NCBI RefSeq assembly: GCF_001690655.1
Contig: NZ_LZHQ01000015.1
Span: 33,654 to 97,653, forward strand
Direction of reading: 5' to 3'
Length of the DNA: 64,000 nucleotides
Origin: Gilliamella sp. Occ3-1
GTDB taxonomy: Bacteria; Pseudomonadota; Gammaproteobacteria; Enterobacterales; Orbaceae
A program made the position numbers and the translations under genes. The notes below the pieces were generated by a model. It worked only from the letters and a program-made list of their open reading frames with translations. It did not search any database and had not been told where the DNA came from. This document shows positions 9,866 to 21,034 of this stretch, in pieces; positions within the stretch are counted from its first letter, which is position 1; each line of letters opens with the position of its first letter.

Positions 9866-11047
9866 CTAGCTAAACAATTTATGGAATTGTAAGCTTATCC
9901 AATCCCAGATACTTCCAAAGAATCCTGTTTCTTCAACATTTTGTAAAGCGACAAGAGGTTGTTCGCTAATTACTTTACCATCTAATAGAAACTGCATTTT
10001 ACCTACGGCAGTACCTTTTGTTATTGGTGCATAAATATAATCGTCAATTTTATATTCAACTTGTACATCAGCTGAGCGTCCTTTTGGTACAGTGATGTAA
10101 GACCCATTAATTGCACCTAGTTGAATTTTATTTTCATCTCCATACCAAATCGTTTTTGTCGCTAATGGCGTATCTGCTTTTACAGGATTTGCGGTTTCAA
10201 AAAAGCGGAATCCCCATACTAATAGTTTTTTGCTCTCTTCTTCACGGCCTTTATATGTTCGTCCACCTAGTACCGCTGAAATCAATCGGGTATTGCCATC
10301 AACCGCTGAAGCAACTAAGTTATAACCAGCAGCATTGGTATGCCCTGTTTTAATTCCATCAACGTTTAATGTGGTATCCCAAAGTAGTCCATTTCGATTA
10401 AGTTGTGGTTTTGATAAAGTATAGGTAAATTCTTTTTGTTTATAAATAGAATATTCTTCAGGTAAATCTCGAATCAATGCTTGCCCTAAAAAAGCCATAT
10501 CTTTGGCTGTTGTATATTGCCCTGGTGCATCAAGCCCATGAACTGTTTCAAAATGAGTATGCGCTAATCCAATTTTTTTTGCATAATCATTCATTAGGTT
10601 AACAAAAGCCCCTTGGCTTCCTGCTACATGTTCTGCCATTGCAATACAAGCATCATTACCAGATTGGATGATAATACCTTTATTAAGATCAGAAACTGAT
10701 ACTGTTTTACCCACTTCTAAAAACATCAATGATGACCCTTTTAAAACAGGGTTACCCGTTGCCCATGCATCTTTACTTACTACAACCATATCATCATTTT
10801 TTATGCGTCCTGAGTGTAGTGCTTGACCAACCACATAGCTGGTCATCATTTTGGTTAGACTAGCAGGATCACGCTGTTGTTCAGCGTTATATTGCGCTAA
10901 AATTTCGCCCGATTTTGCATCGATTAATATATAAGATTCAGCATCTAGTTGCGGAATAGCTGGGATAGGAAAAGCCATTTCAGCCGATACTGATGAACAA
11001 AGTGCAAGCGCAAACAACGCAAAAGATAATTTAAATTTCTTTTTCAT
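9866..11047 (-). CDS. dacA: D-alanyl-D-alanine carboxypeptidase PBP5/PBP6 (DacA/DacC type)
   Basis: This periplasmic enzyme trims the terminal D-Ala from peptidoglycan pentapeptides. It has 393 residues with a Sec signal ending near SSVSA (residue 22). The three penicillin-binding motifs are intact: SLTK at 63-66, SGN at 129-131 and KTG at 233-235. The C-terminal amphipathic helix ([15 protein letters not shown]) anchors it to the outer face of the inner membrane. It is the last gene of the leftward group mrdA-rodA-dacA, 14 bp after rodA, so it is probably cotranscribed with the elongation machinery. PBP5 and PBP6 cannot be told apart from sequence alone. Confidence 0.95.
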   Translation of the reverse strand: MKKKFKLSFALFALALCSSVSAEMAFPIPAIPQLDAESYILIDAKSGEILAQYNAEQQRDPASLTKMMTSYVVGQALHSGRIKNDDMVVVSKDAWATGNPVLKGSSLMFLEVGKTVSVSDLNKGIIIQSGNDACIAMAEHVAGSQGAFVNLMNDYAKKIGLAHTHFETVHGLDAPGQYTTAKDMAFLGQALIRDLPEEYSIYKQKEFTYTLSKPQLNRNGLLWDTTLNVDGIKTGHTNAAGYNLVASAVDGNTRLISAVLGGRTYKGREEESKKLLVWGFRFFETANPVKADTPLATKTIWYGDENKIQLGAINGSYITVPKGRSADVQVEYKIDDYIYAPITKGTAVGKMQFLLDGKVISEQPLVALQNVEETGFFGSIWDWISLQFHKLFS

Positions 11048-11061
11048 TTATTTCAATTCCG

Positions 11062-12168
11062 TTAAATATTTTTAGACAACATATATCGATGTGTGTGGAT
11101 AGACATTATAATGCCAAAACTTGCCATTAATACGACTAAAGATGAGCCACCATAACTTATTAATGGTAATGGTACACCAACTACTGGTAAGATTCCACTA
11201 ACCATGCCAATATTAATAAAAGCATAAATAAAAAATACTAAAATTAGTCCACCCGATAAAATTCGTCCAAATGTTGTTTGTGCTTGAGCTGCAATAATAA
11301 GTCCTCGCACAATCAAACATAAAAATAAAATTAATAAAATAATGGAACCAATAAAACCAAATTCTTCAGCTATGACTGAAAAGATAAAATCGGTGTGCCG
11401 CTCAGGTAAAAATTCAAGTTGCGATTGTGTGCCTTGAAGCCAGCCTTTACCCCATATACCGCCTGATCCAATTGCTGTTTTGGATTGAATAATATGATAA
11501 CCAGCACCGCTTGGATCAAGCTCAGGATTGATCAGCATTAATACTCTTTTTTGCTGATAATCGTGCATTAAAAAGAACCACATAATTGGTAAAAATATAG
11601 CAATTAAAATTAATGCAATAAGAATATAGCGCCAATTAATGCCTGCTAAAAAAATAATAAAAATTCCTGACATAATAATCAATATTGCTGTGCCAAGATC
11701 CGGTTGCATAGCAACAAGTAATGTCGGTACTCCAATTATACCAAGTGTTTGTAATGTTGTTTTTAATGGCGGTGGGCATCCATCACGATGAATAAATTTT
11801 GCAACCATTAATGGCACGGCTATTTTGGCTATTTCAGAAGGTTGGAATCGTAAAATACCTAAATCTAACCAGCGCTGTGCACCTTTACTAGTATAACCAA
11901 AAATATCAACTAATAATAAAATAATAATACAAGCGATATATAGATATGGTGCCAATTTTTCATAGGTTCTAGGTGAAAACTGAGCCAGTAAAATCATTAC
12001 AGCAAAGCCAAGTAAAATTTGTATTACTCGCTTTTGCATCATATCAATATTTTGTCCACTTGCACTCCACAGTATATAAAGACTATAACCAAGTAATAAA
12101 GTAATAAATAAAAAAAACAGAGGATCAATATGTATTTTTTGCCAAAAAGATTTTTTACTACTATTCAT
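11062..12168 (-). CDS. rodA: Rod-shape peptidoglycan glycosyltransferase RodA
   Basis: RodA (MrdB) is the SEDS-family glycan polymerase of the elongasome and works with PBP2. It has 368 residues (E. coli 370) and about ten hydrophobic segments. SEDS signatures visible are [25 protein letters not shown], the loop [29 protein letters not shown], and [11 protein letters not shown]. The gene starts 2 bp after the mrdA stop and ends 14 bp before dacA, so translation is tightly linked. Confidence 0.97.
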   Translation of the reverse strand: MNSSKKSFWQKIHIDPLFFLFITLLLGYSLYILWSASGQNIDMMQKRVIQILLGFAVMILLAQFSPRTYEKLAPYLYIACIIILLLVDIFGYTSKGAQRWLDLGILRFQPSEIAKIAVPLMVAKFIHRDGCPPPLKTTLQTLGIIGVPTLLVAMQPDLGTAILIIMSGIFIIFLAGINWRYILIALILIAIFLPIMWFFLMHDYQQKRVLMLINPELDPSGAGYHIIQSKTAIGSGGIWGKGWLQGTQSQLEFLPERHTDFIFSVIAEEFGFIGSIILLILFLCLIVRGLIIAAQAQTTFGRILSGGLILVFFIYAFINIGMVSGILPVVGVPLPLISYGGSSLVVLMASFGIIMSIHTHRYMLSKNI

Positions 12169-12170
12169 TA

Positions 12171-14114
12171 TTAGTCTTCAGCTCCTGTATTTGGTGATGG
12201 TTCATCTAGCTCTGTTGAGTTATTGCCAAGAAGATAAAAATCCAATATTTTACGAGCGACTGCACCACCGTTCGAACTACCACCACCGCCATTTTCTAAA
12301 ACAATGGCTAAAGCAATTTTTGGTTTATCGTAAGGAGCATAGGCTATAAATAATGCGTGATCACGTAAATGCTCAGGGATCTTATGAGCGTTATAAACTT
12401 CATCTTGCTTTAAACCATAAACTTGTGCAGTCCCTGATTTGCCAGCAGCTTGATATTTTGCATCAGTATAAAGCTTACGTGCTGTTCCTCGAGATCCAAA
12501 CATAACACGGCGCATACCTTCTTTAGCTACATTCCAATAAGTTGATTTAACATTAACTAAACTATTATCCTCTAAATATTTTTCAGGCTTAACCAAGGGT
12601 TGAAGTTCATTTGAATTTAAAATATCGCTCTTTTTGTATAATAGAAAATGTGGAGTATAAGTTTTACCATTATTAATCAAAGTTGTTAATGCTTTTGCCA
12701 TTTGAATAGGCGTTGCAGTCCAATATCCTTGACCGATACCAACTGGAATAGTATCGCCCTGTAACCAAGACTTTTTATGGCGTTTTATTTTCCATTCACG
12801 ACTAGGCATAACAGCTCGTGTTTCTTCGTTTGGCGAAATATCTATACCTGTTCGTTGACCATAACCAAATTTAGTCATCCACGAATTTAAGCGGTCAATT
12901 CCCATATCATAAGCAACTTGATAAAAGTAGGTATCAACTGATTCTTCAATCGCTCTTAATATATCAACTCGACCGTGCCCCCATTTTAACCAATCACGAT
13001 AACGCCGTTCAGTACCAGGTAATTGCCACCAACCAGGATCATTAACCACGCTTTTTGGGGTGATCACTCCTTCACTTAAGGCCGCAATGGAAATAAAAGG
13101 CTTAACAGTCGAAGCTGGTGGATAAGCTCCTAGTAAAGCTCGATTGAAAAGTGGCTTACTAGGATCTTTGAGTAATTCTCTATATTTAGTACTCGATATG
13201 CCACCAACAAAAGAGTTAGAATCATAACTTGGGCTAGAAACTAAGGCTAAAATTTCACCATTGTTAGGATCGATAGCTACCACAGCCGCTTTACGTCCAG
13301 CCAGTAATTGTTCTATATAAAGCTGTAATTTTAAATTAATAGATAAATAGATATCCTCACCCGCTTGTGGTGGATGTTGATTTAGTTGGCGTACAATTCT
13401 ACCTCGGCTGTTAACTTCAACTTTTTCATAACCTGGAGTTCCGTGTAATACATCTTCGTAATACTTTTCTATCCCCATTTTTCCAATATTAAAAGTTGCC
13501 ACATAATCGCTAGTTTTATTTTCATCTGCTAAACGCTGCTTATCTTGACTATTAATTTTAGAAATGTAGCCAAGAATATGCGTCAATGATGATCCATAAG
13601 GATAATAACGATGCTGTATACCAACAATGGAAACAAACGGAAAACGATGTTGATCCACAACGAAACGAGCTATTTGTTTTTCGGTCAAATCATCTTTTAG
13701 CGGTACTGGACGATGGGCTTTATAATTGCGTCGCTCTTTTTGAAAAGTTTCAATATCTTCATCGGTCAAATCAACAATTTTTTTTAATTCGTCAAATTGT
13801 TTATTAAGATTTTTAGTTTTATCTGGAATGATATTTAATTGATAAGTAATATTGTTAATCGCTAATGGCATACCATTACGATCATAAATCATACCTCGAT
13901 TAGGTGAAATAGGAATAATTTCAATACGATTATCATTGGATTTCGTACTGTAATAACTATAATTCAAAATCTGTAAACCAGCTAAGTTTACAATCAACAC
14001 GATAATTAAAATAATAATTGCAATAAAAGAAAACAGCGCTCGGCGCAAAAACAAGCTTGCTTCTGCAGAATGATCTCGAATTCTAGTTTTCTTTCTTTTA
14101 CTTGAAATAGAGAT
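12171..14114 (-). CDS. mrdA: Penicillin-binding protein 2 (MrdA), start codon non-canonical
   Basis: PBP2 is the elongasome transpeptidase that cross-links lateral-wall peptidoglycan. One N-terminal membrane helix ([21 protein letters not shown]) precedes the pedestal and the transpeptidase domain, with PPASTVKPF (active-site SxxK), an SVD triad (ESVDTYFYQ) and KSGTAQ. The first canonical start is TTG 14054, with no good ribosome site. It would drop a stretch like the E. coli tail ([15 protein letters not shown] here, RDYTAESALFVRRAL there). The frame is open from the ybeZ stop (14127-14129), and AGGAGG at 14121-14126 lies 6 bp before an ATC at 14112-14114, giving 647 residues. ATT at 14106-14108 is the alternative. 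The product call is secure; the start is inferred. Confidence 0.9.
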   Translation of the reverse strand: MSISSKRKKTRIRDHSAEASLFLRRALFSFIAIIILIIVLIVNLAGLQILNYSYYSTKSNDNRIEIIPISPNRGMIYDRNGMPLAINNITYQLNIIPDKTKNLNKQFDELKKIVDLTDEDIETFQKERRNYKAHRPVPLKDDLTEKQIARFVVDQHRFPFVSIVGIQHRYYPYGSSLTHILGYISKINSQDKQRLADENKTSDYVATFNIGKMGIEKYYEDVLHGTPGYEKVEVNSRGRIVRQLNQHPPQAGEDIYLSINLKLQLYIEQLLAGRKAAVVAIDPNNGEILALVSSPSYDSNSFVGGISSTKYRELLKDPSKPLFNRALLGAYPPASTVKPFISIAALSEGVITPKSVVNDPGWWQLPGTERRYRDWLKWGHGRVDILRAIEESVDTYFYQVAYDMGIDRLNSWMTKFGYGQRTGIDISPNEETRAVMPSREWKIKRHKKSWLQGDTIPVGIGQGYWTATPIQMAKALTTLINNGKTYTPHFLLYKKSDILNSNELQPLVKPEKYLEDNSLVNVKSTYWNVAKEGMRRVMFGSRGTARKLYTDAKYQAAGKSGTAQVYGLKQDEVYNAHKIPEHLRDHALFIAYAPYDKPKIALAIVLENGGGGSSNGGAVARKILDFYLLGNNSTELDEPSPNTGAED

Positions 14115-14126
14115 AATATTCCTCCT

Positions 14127-15152
14127 CTACATACTTTTTTCTATATGCTGCAACTTATATTCCTGTTCATCCCATTTTTCATAAGCATTAACAATTCTTG
14201 CAACTACTGGATGACGCACGACATCTTCACTATTAAAAAAATTAAAACTAATTTCTTCAACTTGGCTTAATACTTCTATAGCATGACGTAATCCAGATTT
14301 TTGATTACGCGGTAAATCAATTTGAGTAATATCACCTGTTATTACCGCTTTTGAATTAAAACCAATTCGAGTTAAAAACATTTTCATTTGTTCAATCGTT
14401 GTATTTTGGCTTTCATCAAGAATAATAAATGCATCATTTAATGTTCGTCCACGCATATAGGCAAGTGGCGCCACTTCAATTACACTTTTTTCAATCAGTT
14501 TTTCTACTTTTTCAAAACCTAACATTTCAAATAAAGCATCATAAAGTGGACGTAAGTAAGGATCCACTTTTTGGCTTAAATTACCTGGTAAAAAGCCAAG
14601 TTTTTCACCAGCTTCGACTGCTGGTCGAGTTAGTACAATACGACGAATCTGTTGCTTTTCCAACGCATCAACTGCAGCTGCTACCGCTAAATAAGTTTTA
14701 CCTGTTCCAGCAGGACCAATACCAAAAGAAATATCGTAATCCAAAACATGAGCAATATATTGTGCTTGATTCGTCGTTCGGGGTTTGATAATGCCTCGTT
14801 TAGTTTTAATTGCTACTAACTTTCCACCTTGGTGCTTGATATAAGCAGGTAAGTGTTCACTTACTTTTTCAAGTACACCTGTTTCTTTGATTGCTAAATG
14901 AATTTGCTCAGGTTCAATATCAATTATTTTATTTTTGATTTTGGTTTGTTTATAAAGAGATTGCAAAATATCAATAGCAGATCGAACAAAAATATCATCT
15001 CCGGTTATTGAAAATAAATTACTCCGTTGATTAATTTCAATACCTAGTCGACACTCTAGCTTTTTTATATTATCATTATAAGGACCACAAAGACTATTAA
15101 GCCGTTGATTATCGGCTGGTTCAAGCATGGTTTCTTGTGTTGTAATATTCAA
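14127..15152 (-). CDS. ybeZ: PhoH-like ATPase YbeZ
   Basis: YbeZ is a PhoH-family NTPase that associates with the ribosome-maturation RNase YbeY in E. coli. It has 341 residues. An N-terminal KH-like region is followed by the P-loop GPAGTGKTYLAVAA and Walker B AFIILDESQN. It closely tracks the E. coli protein in LTRPAVEAGEKLGFLPG and in FNFFNSEDVVRHPVVARIVNAYE. The start is TTG 15152 with GAGG 9 bp upstream, matching the E. coli N-terminus MNI.T.E. It lies 32 bp after miaB as in enterics, but ybeY, ybeX and lnt do not follow; mrdA does. Confidence 0.95.
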   Translation of the reverse strand: MNITTQETMLEPADNQRLNSLCGPYNDNIKKLECRLGIEINQRSNLFSITGDDIFVRSAIDILQSLYKQTKIKNKIIDIEPEQIHLAIKETGVLEKVSEHLPAYIKHQGGKLVAIKTKRGIIKPRTTNQAQYIAHVLDYDISFGIGPAGTGKTYLAVAAAVDALEKQQIRRIVLTRPAVEAGEKLGFLPGNLSQKVDPYLRPLYDALFEMLGFEKVEKLIEKSVIEVAPLAYMRGRTLNDAFIILDESQNTTIEQMKMFLTRIGFNSKAVITGDITQIDLPRNQKSGLRHAIEVLSQVEEISFNFFNSEDVVRHPVVARIVNAYEKWDEQEYKLQHIEKSM

Positions 15153-15184
15153 ATGTAAGCCCTCAAATAATTATTTTAACTCTT

Positions 15185-16612
15185 TTAAGGTTGATAAATC
15201 CCAACTCCTAAATCATTTTCTTTTCGTGTACGTGAAATAATGGATATTGGAGATTCACTCACACGTAACTTCATTTCATCTTCGGTTCTAACGACTTTAC
15301 CGCGCAATGAATTTGGATAAACATCGGTAATTTCAACATCAACAAATTTACCAATCATTTCAGGACGACCTTCAAAGTTAACAATTCGATTATTTTCAGT
15401 TCGACCAGTTAATTCCATAAGGTCTTTTTTGGATGGACCTTCAACCAAAATACGTTGCACGGTATTTAACATACGGCGGCTAAATTGCATGGCTTGTTGA
15501 TTAATTCGTTCTTGAAGTATGTAAAGTCGTTGTTTTTTATCTTCTTCAGAAACATTATCTTCCATTTCAGCAGCAGGAGTACCTGGACGTGCTGAATAAA
15601 CAAAGCTGTAACTCAAATCAAAATTGACATCAACAATTAGCTTCATTGTTTGCTCAAAATCTTCTTGAGTTTCACCGGGGAAACCAACAATAAAATCAGA
15701 GCTAATTTGGATATCTGGGCGTACTTTACGTAGTTTTCGAATAATTGATTTATATTCAAGCGCAGTATGCGTACGTTTCATTAAGTTTAATACGCGATCT
15801 GAGCCACTTTGTACTGGCAAATGTAAAAAATTTACTAGTTCTGGTGTGTCACGATAAACATCAATAATATCATCAGTAAATTCTATTGGATGGCTAGTTG
15901 TAAAACGAATGCGATCTATACCATCAATGGCTGCAACTAAACGTAATAACTCTGCGAAGGAACAAATATCACCATCGAATGTTGGTCCACGATATGCATT
16001 TACATTTTGACCTAATAGGTTGACTTCACGTACACCTTGCTCGGCAAGTTGAGCTATTTCATAGATGACATCATCACAAGGTCGACTAACTTCTTCACCT
16101 CGGGTATAAGGAACTACACAATAAGTACAATATTTATTACATCCTTCCATAATCGAAACAAACGCAGTTGGGCCTTCGCTACGAGGCTCTGGTAGGCGAT
16201 CAAATTTTTCAATTTCAGGAAAACTTACATCAACCACATGATTGCCTTTACCACTTTTAACTTGCTCAATCATTTCTGGTAAGCGGTGAAAGGTTTGAGG
16301 TCCAAAAATAATATCCACAAATGGCGCTCGTTTACGAATATGGGCACCTTCTTGCGAAGCAACACAACCTCCCACACCAATAATGATATCTGGATTATTT
16401 TTTTTAAGGTTCTTCCAACGTCCTAATTGATGAAAGACTTTTTCTTGGGCTTTTTCTCGAATAGAGCAAGTATTGAGTAATAAAATATCAGCTTCTTCAG
16501 CATTATCTATTAATGTTAAACCATGGGTGGATTCAAGGAGATCTGCCATTTTTGTTGAGTCATACTCATTCATTTGGCAGCCCCAAGTTTTGATATGTAA
16601 TTTTTTGCTCAT
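15185..16612 (-). CDS. miaB: tRNA-2-methylthio-N6-isopentenyladenosine synthase MiaB
   Basis: MiaB is a radical-SAM methylthiotransferase that modifies A37 of tRNAs reading UNN codons. It has 475 residues from ATG 16612, which has GAG 6 bp upstream; a TTG one codon earlier is less likely. The three cysteines of the auxiliary cluster lie in [19 protein letters not shown] and GVGGCVASQ. The radical-SAM CxxxCxxC is in [21 protein letters not shown] domain ends the protein. First gene of the leftward miaB-ybeZ-mrdA-rodA-dacA run. Confidence 0.97.
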   Translation of the reverse strand: MSKKLHIKTWGCQMNEYDSTKMADLLESTHGLTLIDNAEEADILLLNTCSIREKAQEKVFHQLGRWKNLKKNNPDIIIGVGGCVASQEGAHIRKRAPFVDIIFGPQTFHRLPEMIEQVKSGKGNHVVDVSFPEIEKFDRLPEPRSEGPTAFVSIMEGCNKYCTYCVVPYTRGEEVSRPCDDVIYEIAQLAEQGVREVNLLGQNVNAYRGPTFDGDICSFAELLRLVAAIDGIDRIRFTTSHPIEFTDDIIDVYRDTPELVNFLHLPVQSGSDRVLNLMKRTHTALEYKSIIRKLRKVRPDIQISSDFIVGFPGETQEDFEQTMKLIVDVNFDLSYSFVYSARPGTPAAEMEDNVSEEDKKQRLYILQERINQQAMQFSRRMLNTVQRILVEGPSKKDLMELTGRTENNRIVNFEGRPEMIGKFVDVEITDVYPNSLRGKVVRTEDEMKLRVSESPISIISRTRKENDLGVGIYQP

Positions 16613-16907
16613 CAATAACTCAGTTATATTTAATTGTTAAAATGAAAACGGGTTTAAATCCGTGATTTTAGCGTACTATATTGTAATCCTTTGTGATTGT
16701 AGGGTCTAGAATAAAATAAAAAAATCAAAACAAAGCTTATTTTTAACATTTAAAGACAATCTTTTTTATAATAAAAATTGGTGGATAATTAAAAAAATTT
16801 ATTTATCAATAATAACAGACAATTATGATAATCATTCTTTTTTAAAGTCCTTTCTTTTTATGCTATTATTTGCGACTAATTTTGATAATAAATAAAGTAT
16901 TTAATAT

Positions 16908-18143
16908 ATGAAAAAAACATTTAGCCCAACAAAACGCCTATTAGTTAAAGGTATTATTGCTACATGTTTATTATCCTTTACTCGAGTTGGTTTTGCAGCA
17001 ACCAAAGCACAAATTGTTGCTGTACGAGTTTGGCCTTCATCTACCTATACACGAATCACTTTGGAATCAAATATTAAACTCAACTATAAAAGCGCTTCGT
17101 TATTTAATCCGAATAGAATAGTGATTGACATTGATAATCTCAATTTAAATCCAACTTTAAAAACAATATCATCAAAAGTTTTAAGTCATGATCCTTATAT
17201 TAAGTCGATACAAGTTTTGCAAATAGATTCTAAAATTGTAAGAATTATGATTGAATTAAAACAAAATGTTAATCCTAATACTTTTACTCTATCACCAATT
17301 GCAGAATTTAAACATCGTTTAGTGATGGATCTTTATCCTTACAGAACAACTTCAACAAGTGATGATGATCCTTTACTTGTACTATTAGAAGAATATAAAA
17401 CCGGTGATCTTAGTAAAAAACAAGCAGAGATCAAAACCCAGACTAATAAAAAGAAAAATGCACCAATTATTGTCGTACTCGATCCTGGTCACGGTGGCGA
17501 AGATCCGGGAGCTATTGGCTATAATAGAACACGCGAAAAAGATATCGTTTTGCAAATAGCGCGTCGAACTTATAATTTACTTAAGAAAGAGGCAAATATT
17601 AAAGTTTATATGACTCGTAATGAAGATGTCTTTATTCCATTAAAAGTCCGCGTAGCTAAAGCACGATCGTTGCGTGCTGATCTTTTTATTTCTATTCATG
17701 CTGATGCCTTTACTAACCGTTCTGTTGGTGGGTCATCTGTTTTTGCTTTATCAACACGTGGAGCAAGTAGTTCAGCTGCTAGTTATTTAGCTCAAACTCA
17801 AAATGAAGCAGATCAAATAGGCGGTGTTAGCCGCAGTGGCGATAAATATTTAGATAATACTATTTTAGATTTGGTTCAAAAAACAACGTTAAATAATGGT
17901 GTGTTACTTGGTAATGCTATTTTGAATCGAATGAAAAAAATAAATAAGTTACATAAACAATCACTTGAAAAAGCTGGTTTTGCGGTGTTAAAAGCACCCG
18001 ATATTCCATCGGTTTTGGTTGAAACAGCCTTTATTAGTAATATTACCGAAGAAAAAAAATTAAAGACTGCTTCGTTCCAAAATCAAGTATCTAAATCAAT
18101 TATTGATGGTATTAAAGATTATCTGAAAAGGCGAAAAAATTAA
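16908..18143 (+). CDS. amiC: N-acetylmuramoyl-L-alanine amidase AmiC
   Basis: AmiC splits septal peptidoglycan during daughter-cell separation. It has 411 residues. A signal peptide ends near GFAA (about residue 31), an AMIN domain covers about 35-140, and the zinc amidase domain covers about 190-405. LDPGHGGEDPGA carries the zinc His and Glu, SIHADAF the second His, and VETAFISN the catalytic Glu. The domain order and text are closest to AmiC rather than AmiA or AmiB. E. coli AmiC is exported by Tat with SRRRLLQG; the same place here reads TKRLLVKG, with the first arginine of the pair replaced by lysine. It is transcribed divergently from miaB across a 292-bp gap. Confidence 0.93.
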   Translation: MKKTFSPTKRLLVKGIIATCLLSFTRVGFAATKAQIVAVRVWPSSTYTRITLESNIKLNYKSASLFNPNRIVIDIDNLNLNPTLKTISSKVLSHDPYIKSIQVLQIDSKIVRIMIELKQNVNPNTFTLSPIAEFKHRLVMDLYPYRTTSTSDDDPLLVLLEEYKTGDLSKKQAEIKTQTNKKKNAPIIVVLDPGHGGEDPGAIGYNRTREKDIVLQIARRTYNLLKKEANIKVYMTRNEDVFIPLKVRVAKARSLRADLFISIHADAFTNRSVGGSSVFALSTRGASSSAASYLAQTQNEADQIGGVSRSGDKYLDNTILDLVQKTTLNNGVLLGNAILNRMKKINKLHKQSLEKAGFAVLKAPDIPSVLVETAFISNITEEKKLKTASFQNQVSKSIIDGIKDYLKRRKN

Positions 18144-18186
18144 ATTTGTAAAAAGTTTAATAAAATCATTTAATTAATCACAAAAA

Positions 18187-18786
18187 TTATTGAATAATAA
18201 TTAAACACCTTTCAGCATCTAACCCAGGTATAATCAATTTTATATTTTGTTTAAGCGTAAAACCATCTGTAATAGGATCTATGTCACTTCCTTTTAGAGC
18301 ATAAAAAGCTCCTTGTTCATTAGGAAGATGTTTACACCAACTAAGCATGTCTTGCAATGAAGCAAATGCTCGGCTAATAACTCCATCAAACTTTTTATCA
18401 TTATATTCTTCTATTCGGCTTTGTATTGGGTTTATATTAGTTAGCTTTAATTCAAACTGTACTTGTTTTAAAAATCGAATACGCTTACCTAAACTATCCA
18501 CCAAATCAAATTGTTTATCTGGGTTAATAATTGCTAGTGGAACGCCTGGTAAACCAGGACCGGTTCCAACATCAATAAAAGTTTTGCCAGTTAAATAGGG
18601 CGATACAACTAAACTATCCATGATATGTTTGATTAACATTTCATTAGGATCTCGTACAGCTGTTAAGTTGTAAGTCTTATTCCATTTGTTGAGAATTTCA
18701 ACATAATGGATCAATTGATCTATTTGTGATTCTGAGATCAAAAGATCCGTTTGATCTATTAGATTAATGAGTTTCTTTTTTAACAT
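18187..18786 (-). CDS. rsmG: 16S rRNA (guanine-527-N7) methyltransferase RsmG
   Basis: RsmG (GidB) methylates G527 of 16S rRNA using SAM. It has 199 residues (E. coli 207). The conserved N-terminal helix segment is [20 protein letters not shown], and the SAM-binding motif is [17 protein letters not shown], followed by [10 protein letters not shown]. The start at 18786 overlaps the end of mnmG by 23 bp, so the two are translationally coupled, which is the usual gidA-gidB order beside oriC. Convergent with amiC. Confidence 0.95.
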   Translation of the reverse strand: MLKKKLINLIDQTDLLISESQIDQLIHYVEILNKWNKTYNLTAVRDPNEMLIKHIMDSLVVSPYLTGKTFIDVGTGPGLPGVPLAIINPDKQFDLVDSLGKRIRFLKQVQFELKLTNINPIQSRIEEYNDKKFDGVISRAFASLQDMLSWCKHLPNEQGAFYALKGSDIDPITDGFTLKQNIKLIIPGLDAERCLIIIQ

Positions 18787-20656
18787 AATTTTTCTTTTTT
18801 AAATAAACTAGCAACATTGAAATCGCAGCAGGAGTAATTCCTGATATACGCGAAGCTTGTCCTATTGAAACAGGTTTATGTTGTTTTAATTTAGCCACAA
18901 CTTCGTTCGATAAACCCGATATTTCAGCATAATCAATATGCTCAGGAATAAGCGTTTCTTCATTGCGTTTTTGACGTTCAATTTCTTCTATTTGCAGTTT
19001 TATATATCCATCATATTTAACCTGAATTTCAACCTGTTCCGCAGCCTGTGCGTCAGACAATCCAGGCGCAAATAATGAAAGCGATTTCAATGTGTTATAA
19101 CTCATTTCAGGTCGCTTAAGTAACTCTTCTCCATTGGCTTCTTTAGTCAAATTAGCACTTAACACGGCATTTACTTCGTCAATGCTTTCAATATGAGGAT
19201 GTACCCATATATCACGTAATCTTGCTCTTTCTTGTTCAATAGCTTCAAATTTTTCGTTAAAACGTTGCCAGCGATAATCATCAACCATGCCTAGCTTGCG
19301 ACCAATCTCAGTTAAGCGAATATCAGCATTGTCTTCACGTAACATTAAACGATATTCTGCACGCGAGGTAAACATGCGATAAGGTTCGTTAGTGCCAAGA
19401 GTACAAAGATCATCAACTAACACCCCTAAATAAGCTTGATCACGGGTTGGATACCATAGATCTTGATCATATACAAAACGTGCTGCATTTAAACCAGCAA
19501 GCATTCCTTGAGCTGCGGCTTCTTCATAACCAGTTGTACCATTGATCTGTCCTGCTAAAAATAGACCTTTGATAACTTTACTTTCAAGTGTTGGCTTAAG
19601 ATCCCTTGGATCAAAATAATCATATTCGATCGCATAACCTGGTCTGACAATATTAGCATTTTCTAATCCTTTCATACTGCGTACAAATGCTAATTGTGTA
19701 TCGAATGGTAAACTTGTTGAGATCCCATTTGGATATATTTCGTTGCTATCTAATCCTTCAGGCTCTAAATAGATCTGATGAGAATTACGATCCGCAAAAC
19801 GCATAATTTTGTCTTCAATTGATGGACAATATCTTGGGCCAACTCCTTCTATTACACCAGTGTACATAGGACTACGATCTAAGCTATTTCGAATGATCTC
19901 GTGTGTTGTTTCGTTAGTACTTGTTATATAGCAAGGAATTTGTTTAGGATGTTCGCTTGTATTACCTAAAAATGAGAATACAGGAACAGGATCATCACCA
20001 TATTGTGTGCCTAATTTTGAAAAATCAATTGTTCTAGCATCAATTCGTGGTGGGGTACCGGTTTTTAATCGTCCCATTCTAAATGGATATTGATGAAGTG
20101 ATTTTGATAAACTGATCGAGGCTGGATCTCCTGTTCGTCCACCACTATAATTATTAAGTCCTATATGGATCTTCCCATCTAAAAAGGTACCTGTTGTTAA
20201 CACAACAGCTTTAGCTTTAAAGGATACTCCCATTTGGGTTTTTACACCTATGATCTGATCGTTTTCGATGATCACATCTTCAACAGATTGCTGAAATAGC
20301 ATTAAGTTTTCTTGGTTTTCAAGTGTTTTTCGTATCACTTTGCAATATAGTGATCTATCTGCTTGTGCTCTTGTAGCCCTTACTGCTGATCCTTTACTAC
20401 TATTTAAGATCCTAAATTGGATCCCAGCATGATCAATAGCTCTTGCCATTAAACCACCCATTGCATCGATTTCTTTTACCAAGTGGCCTTTACCTATTCC
20501 ACCAATGGCGGGATTACAAGACATTTGTCCTAATGTATTGATATTATGGGTTAAAAATAGTGTTTTTCGCCCCATTCTTGCTGATGCCATTGCTGCTTCT
20601 GTTCCTGCATGACCGCCACCAACGATGATGACATCAAAAAGATCTGGATAAAACAT
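18764..20656 (-). CDS. mnmG: tRNA uridine 5-carboxymethylaminomethyl modification enzyme MnmG
   Basis: MnmG (GidA) forms cmnm5U34 in tRNA with MnmE, using FAD and methylene-THF. I choose ATG 20656 ([18 protein letters not shown], like E. coli MFYPDPFDVIIIGGGHAG), with GAGG 7 bp upstream, giving 630 residues (E. coli 629). An upstream ATG at 20668 is in frame but lacks a ribosome site. The FAD motif [10 protein letters not shown] is at the N-terminus, and [14 protein letters not shown] and [15 protein letters not shown] follow. The region upstream contains the origin, as in enteric bacteria. Confidence 0.97.
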   Translation of the reverse strand: MFYPDLFDVIIVGGGHAGTEAAMASARMGRKTLFLTHNINTLGQMSCNPAIGGIGKGHLVKEIDAMGGLMARAIDHAGIQFRILNSSKGSAVRATRAQADRSLYCKVIRKTLENQENLMLFQQSVEDVIIENDQIIGVKTQMGVSFKAKAVVLTTGTFLDGKIHIGLNNYSGGRTGDPASISLSKSLHQYPFRMGRLKTGTPPRIDARTIDFSKLGTQYGDDPVPVFSFLGNTSEHPKQIPCYITSTNETTHEIIRNSLDRSPMYTGVIEGVGPRYCPSIEDKIMRFADRNSHQIYLEPEGLDSNEIYPNGISTSLPFDTQLAFVRSMKGLENANIVRPGYAIEYDYFDPRDLKPTLESKVIKGLFLAGQINGTTGYEEAAAQGMLAGLNAARFVYDQDLWYPTRDQAYLGVLVDDLCTLGTNEPYRMFTSRAEYRLMLREDNADIRLTEIGRKLGMVDDYRWQRFNEKFEAIEQERARLRDIWVHPHIESIDEVNAVLSANLTKEANGEELLKRPEMSYNTLKSLSLFAPGLSDAQAAEQVEIQVKYDGYIKLQIEEIERQKRNEETLIPEHIDYAEISGLSNEVVAKLKQHKPVSIGQASRISGITPAAISMLLVYLKKKNYVKKETH

Positions 20657-20951
20657 AAAAAACCTCATATTTATTTTGTGTACAGATGATCGCTAATTTA
20701 GATCGGGAGATTTGGTTTATTTAGGGTTGGAGATTTTACTCATCTTTTCGGTTACGTCAAATGATCTATTTCGATCGTGATTTAAATAAAATAAGATCTT
20801 TTATATGATCTTTTTGTTTTTATTATTATTAGATCGGATCTTTTTTGTTGATAAATCTTTTTTATAATTATTTTATAGGATCTTATCGATCGGTTTATTC
20901 TGTTAATTGATCGGATCTTTTTTTGTTTAAACTTGTGTTTAACTATTCTTT

Positions 20952-20960
20952 TTATCCACA
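20952..20960 (+). promoter_or_regulatory. DnaA box (perfect)
   Basis: TTATCCACA, an exact consensus high-affinity DnaA site, placed just right of the GATC-rich unwinding region. Confidence 0.9.
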
Positions 20961-21025
20961 AGTGTTTTCTATTTTGAAGTTGTTAATGCGATCATAACAG
21001 CTTGTTATCCTAATTTTTAACAGAT

Positions 21026-21034
21026 TTATCCACA
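21026..21034 (+). promoter_or_regulatory. DnaA box (perfect)
   Basis: A second exact TTATCCACA in the same orientation, 74 bp from the first. Its position on the hda side also makes it a candidate DnaA control site for hda. Confidence 0.88.

Noticed and set aside
14054..14056. TTG 14054 as the mrdA start
   Set aside because: It would remove the conserved cytoplasmic tail and has no Shine-Dalgarno, while AGGAGG lies upstream in the correct frame context.
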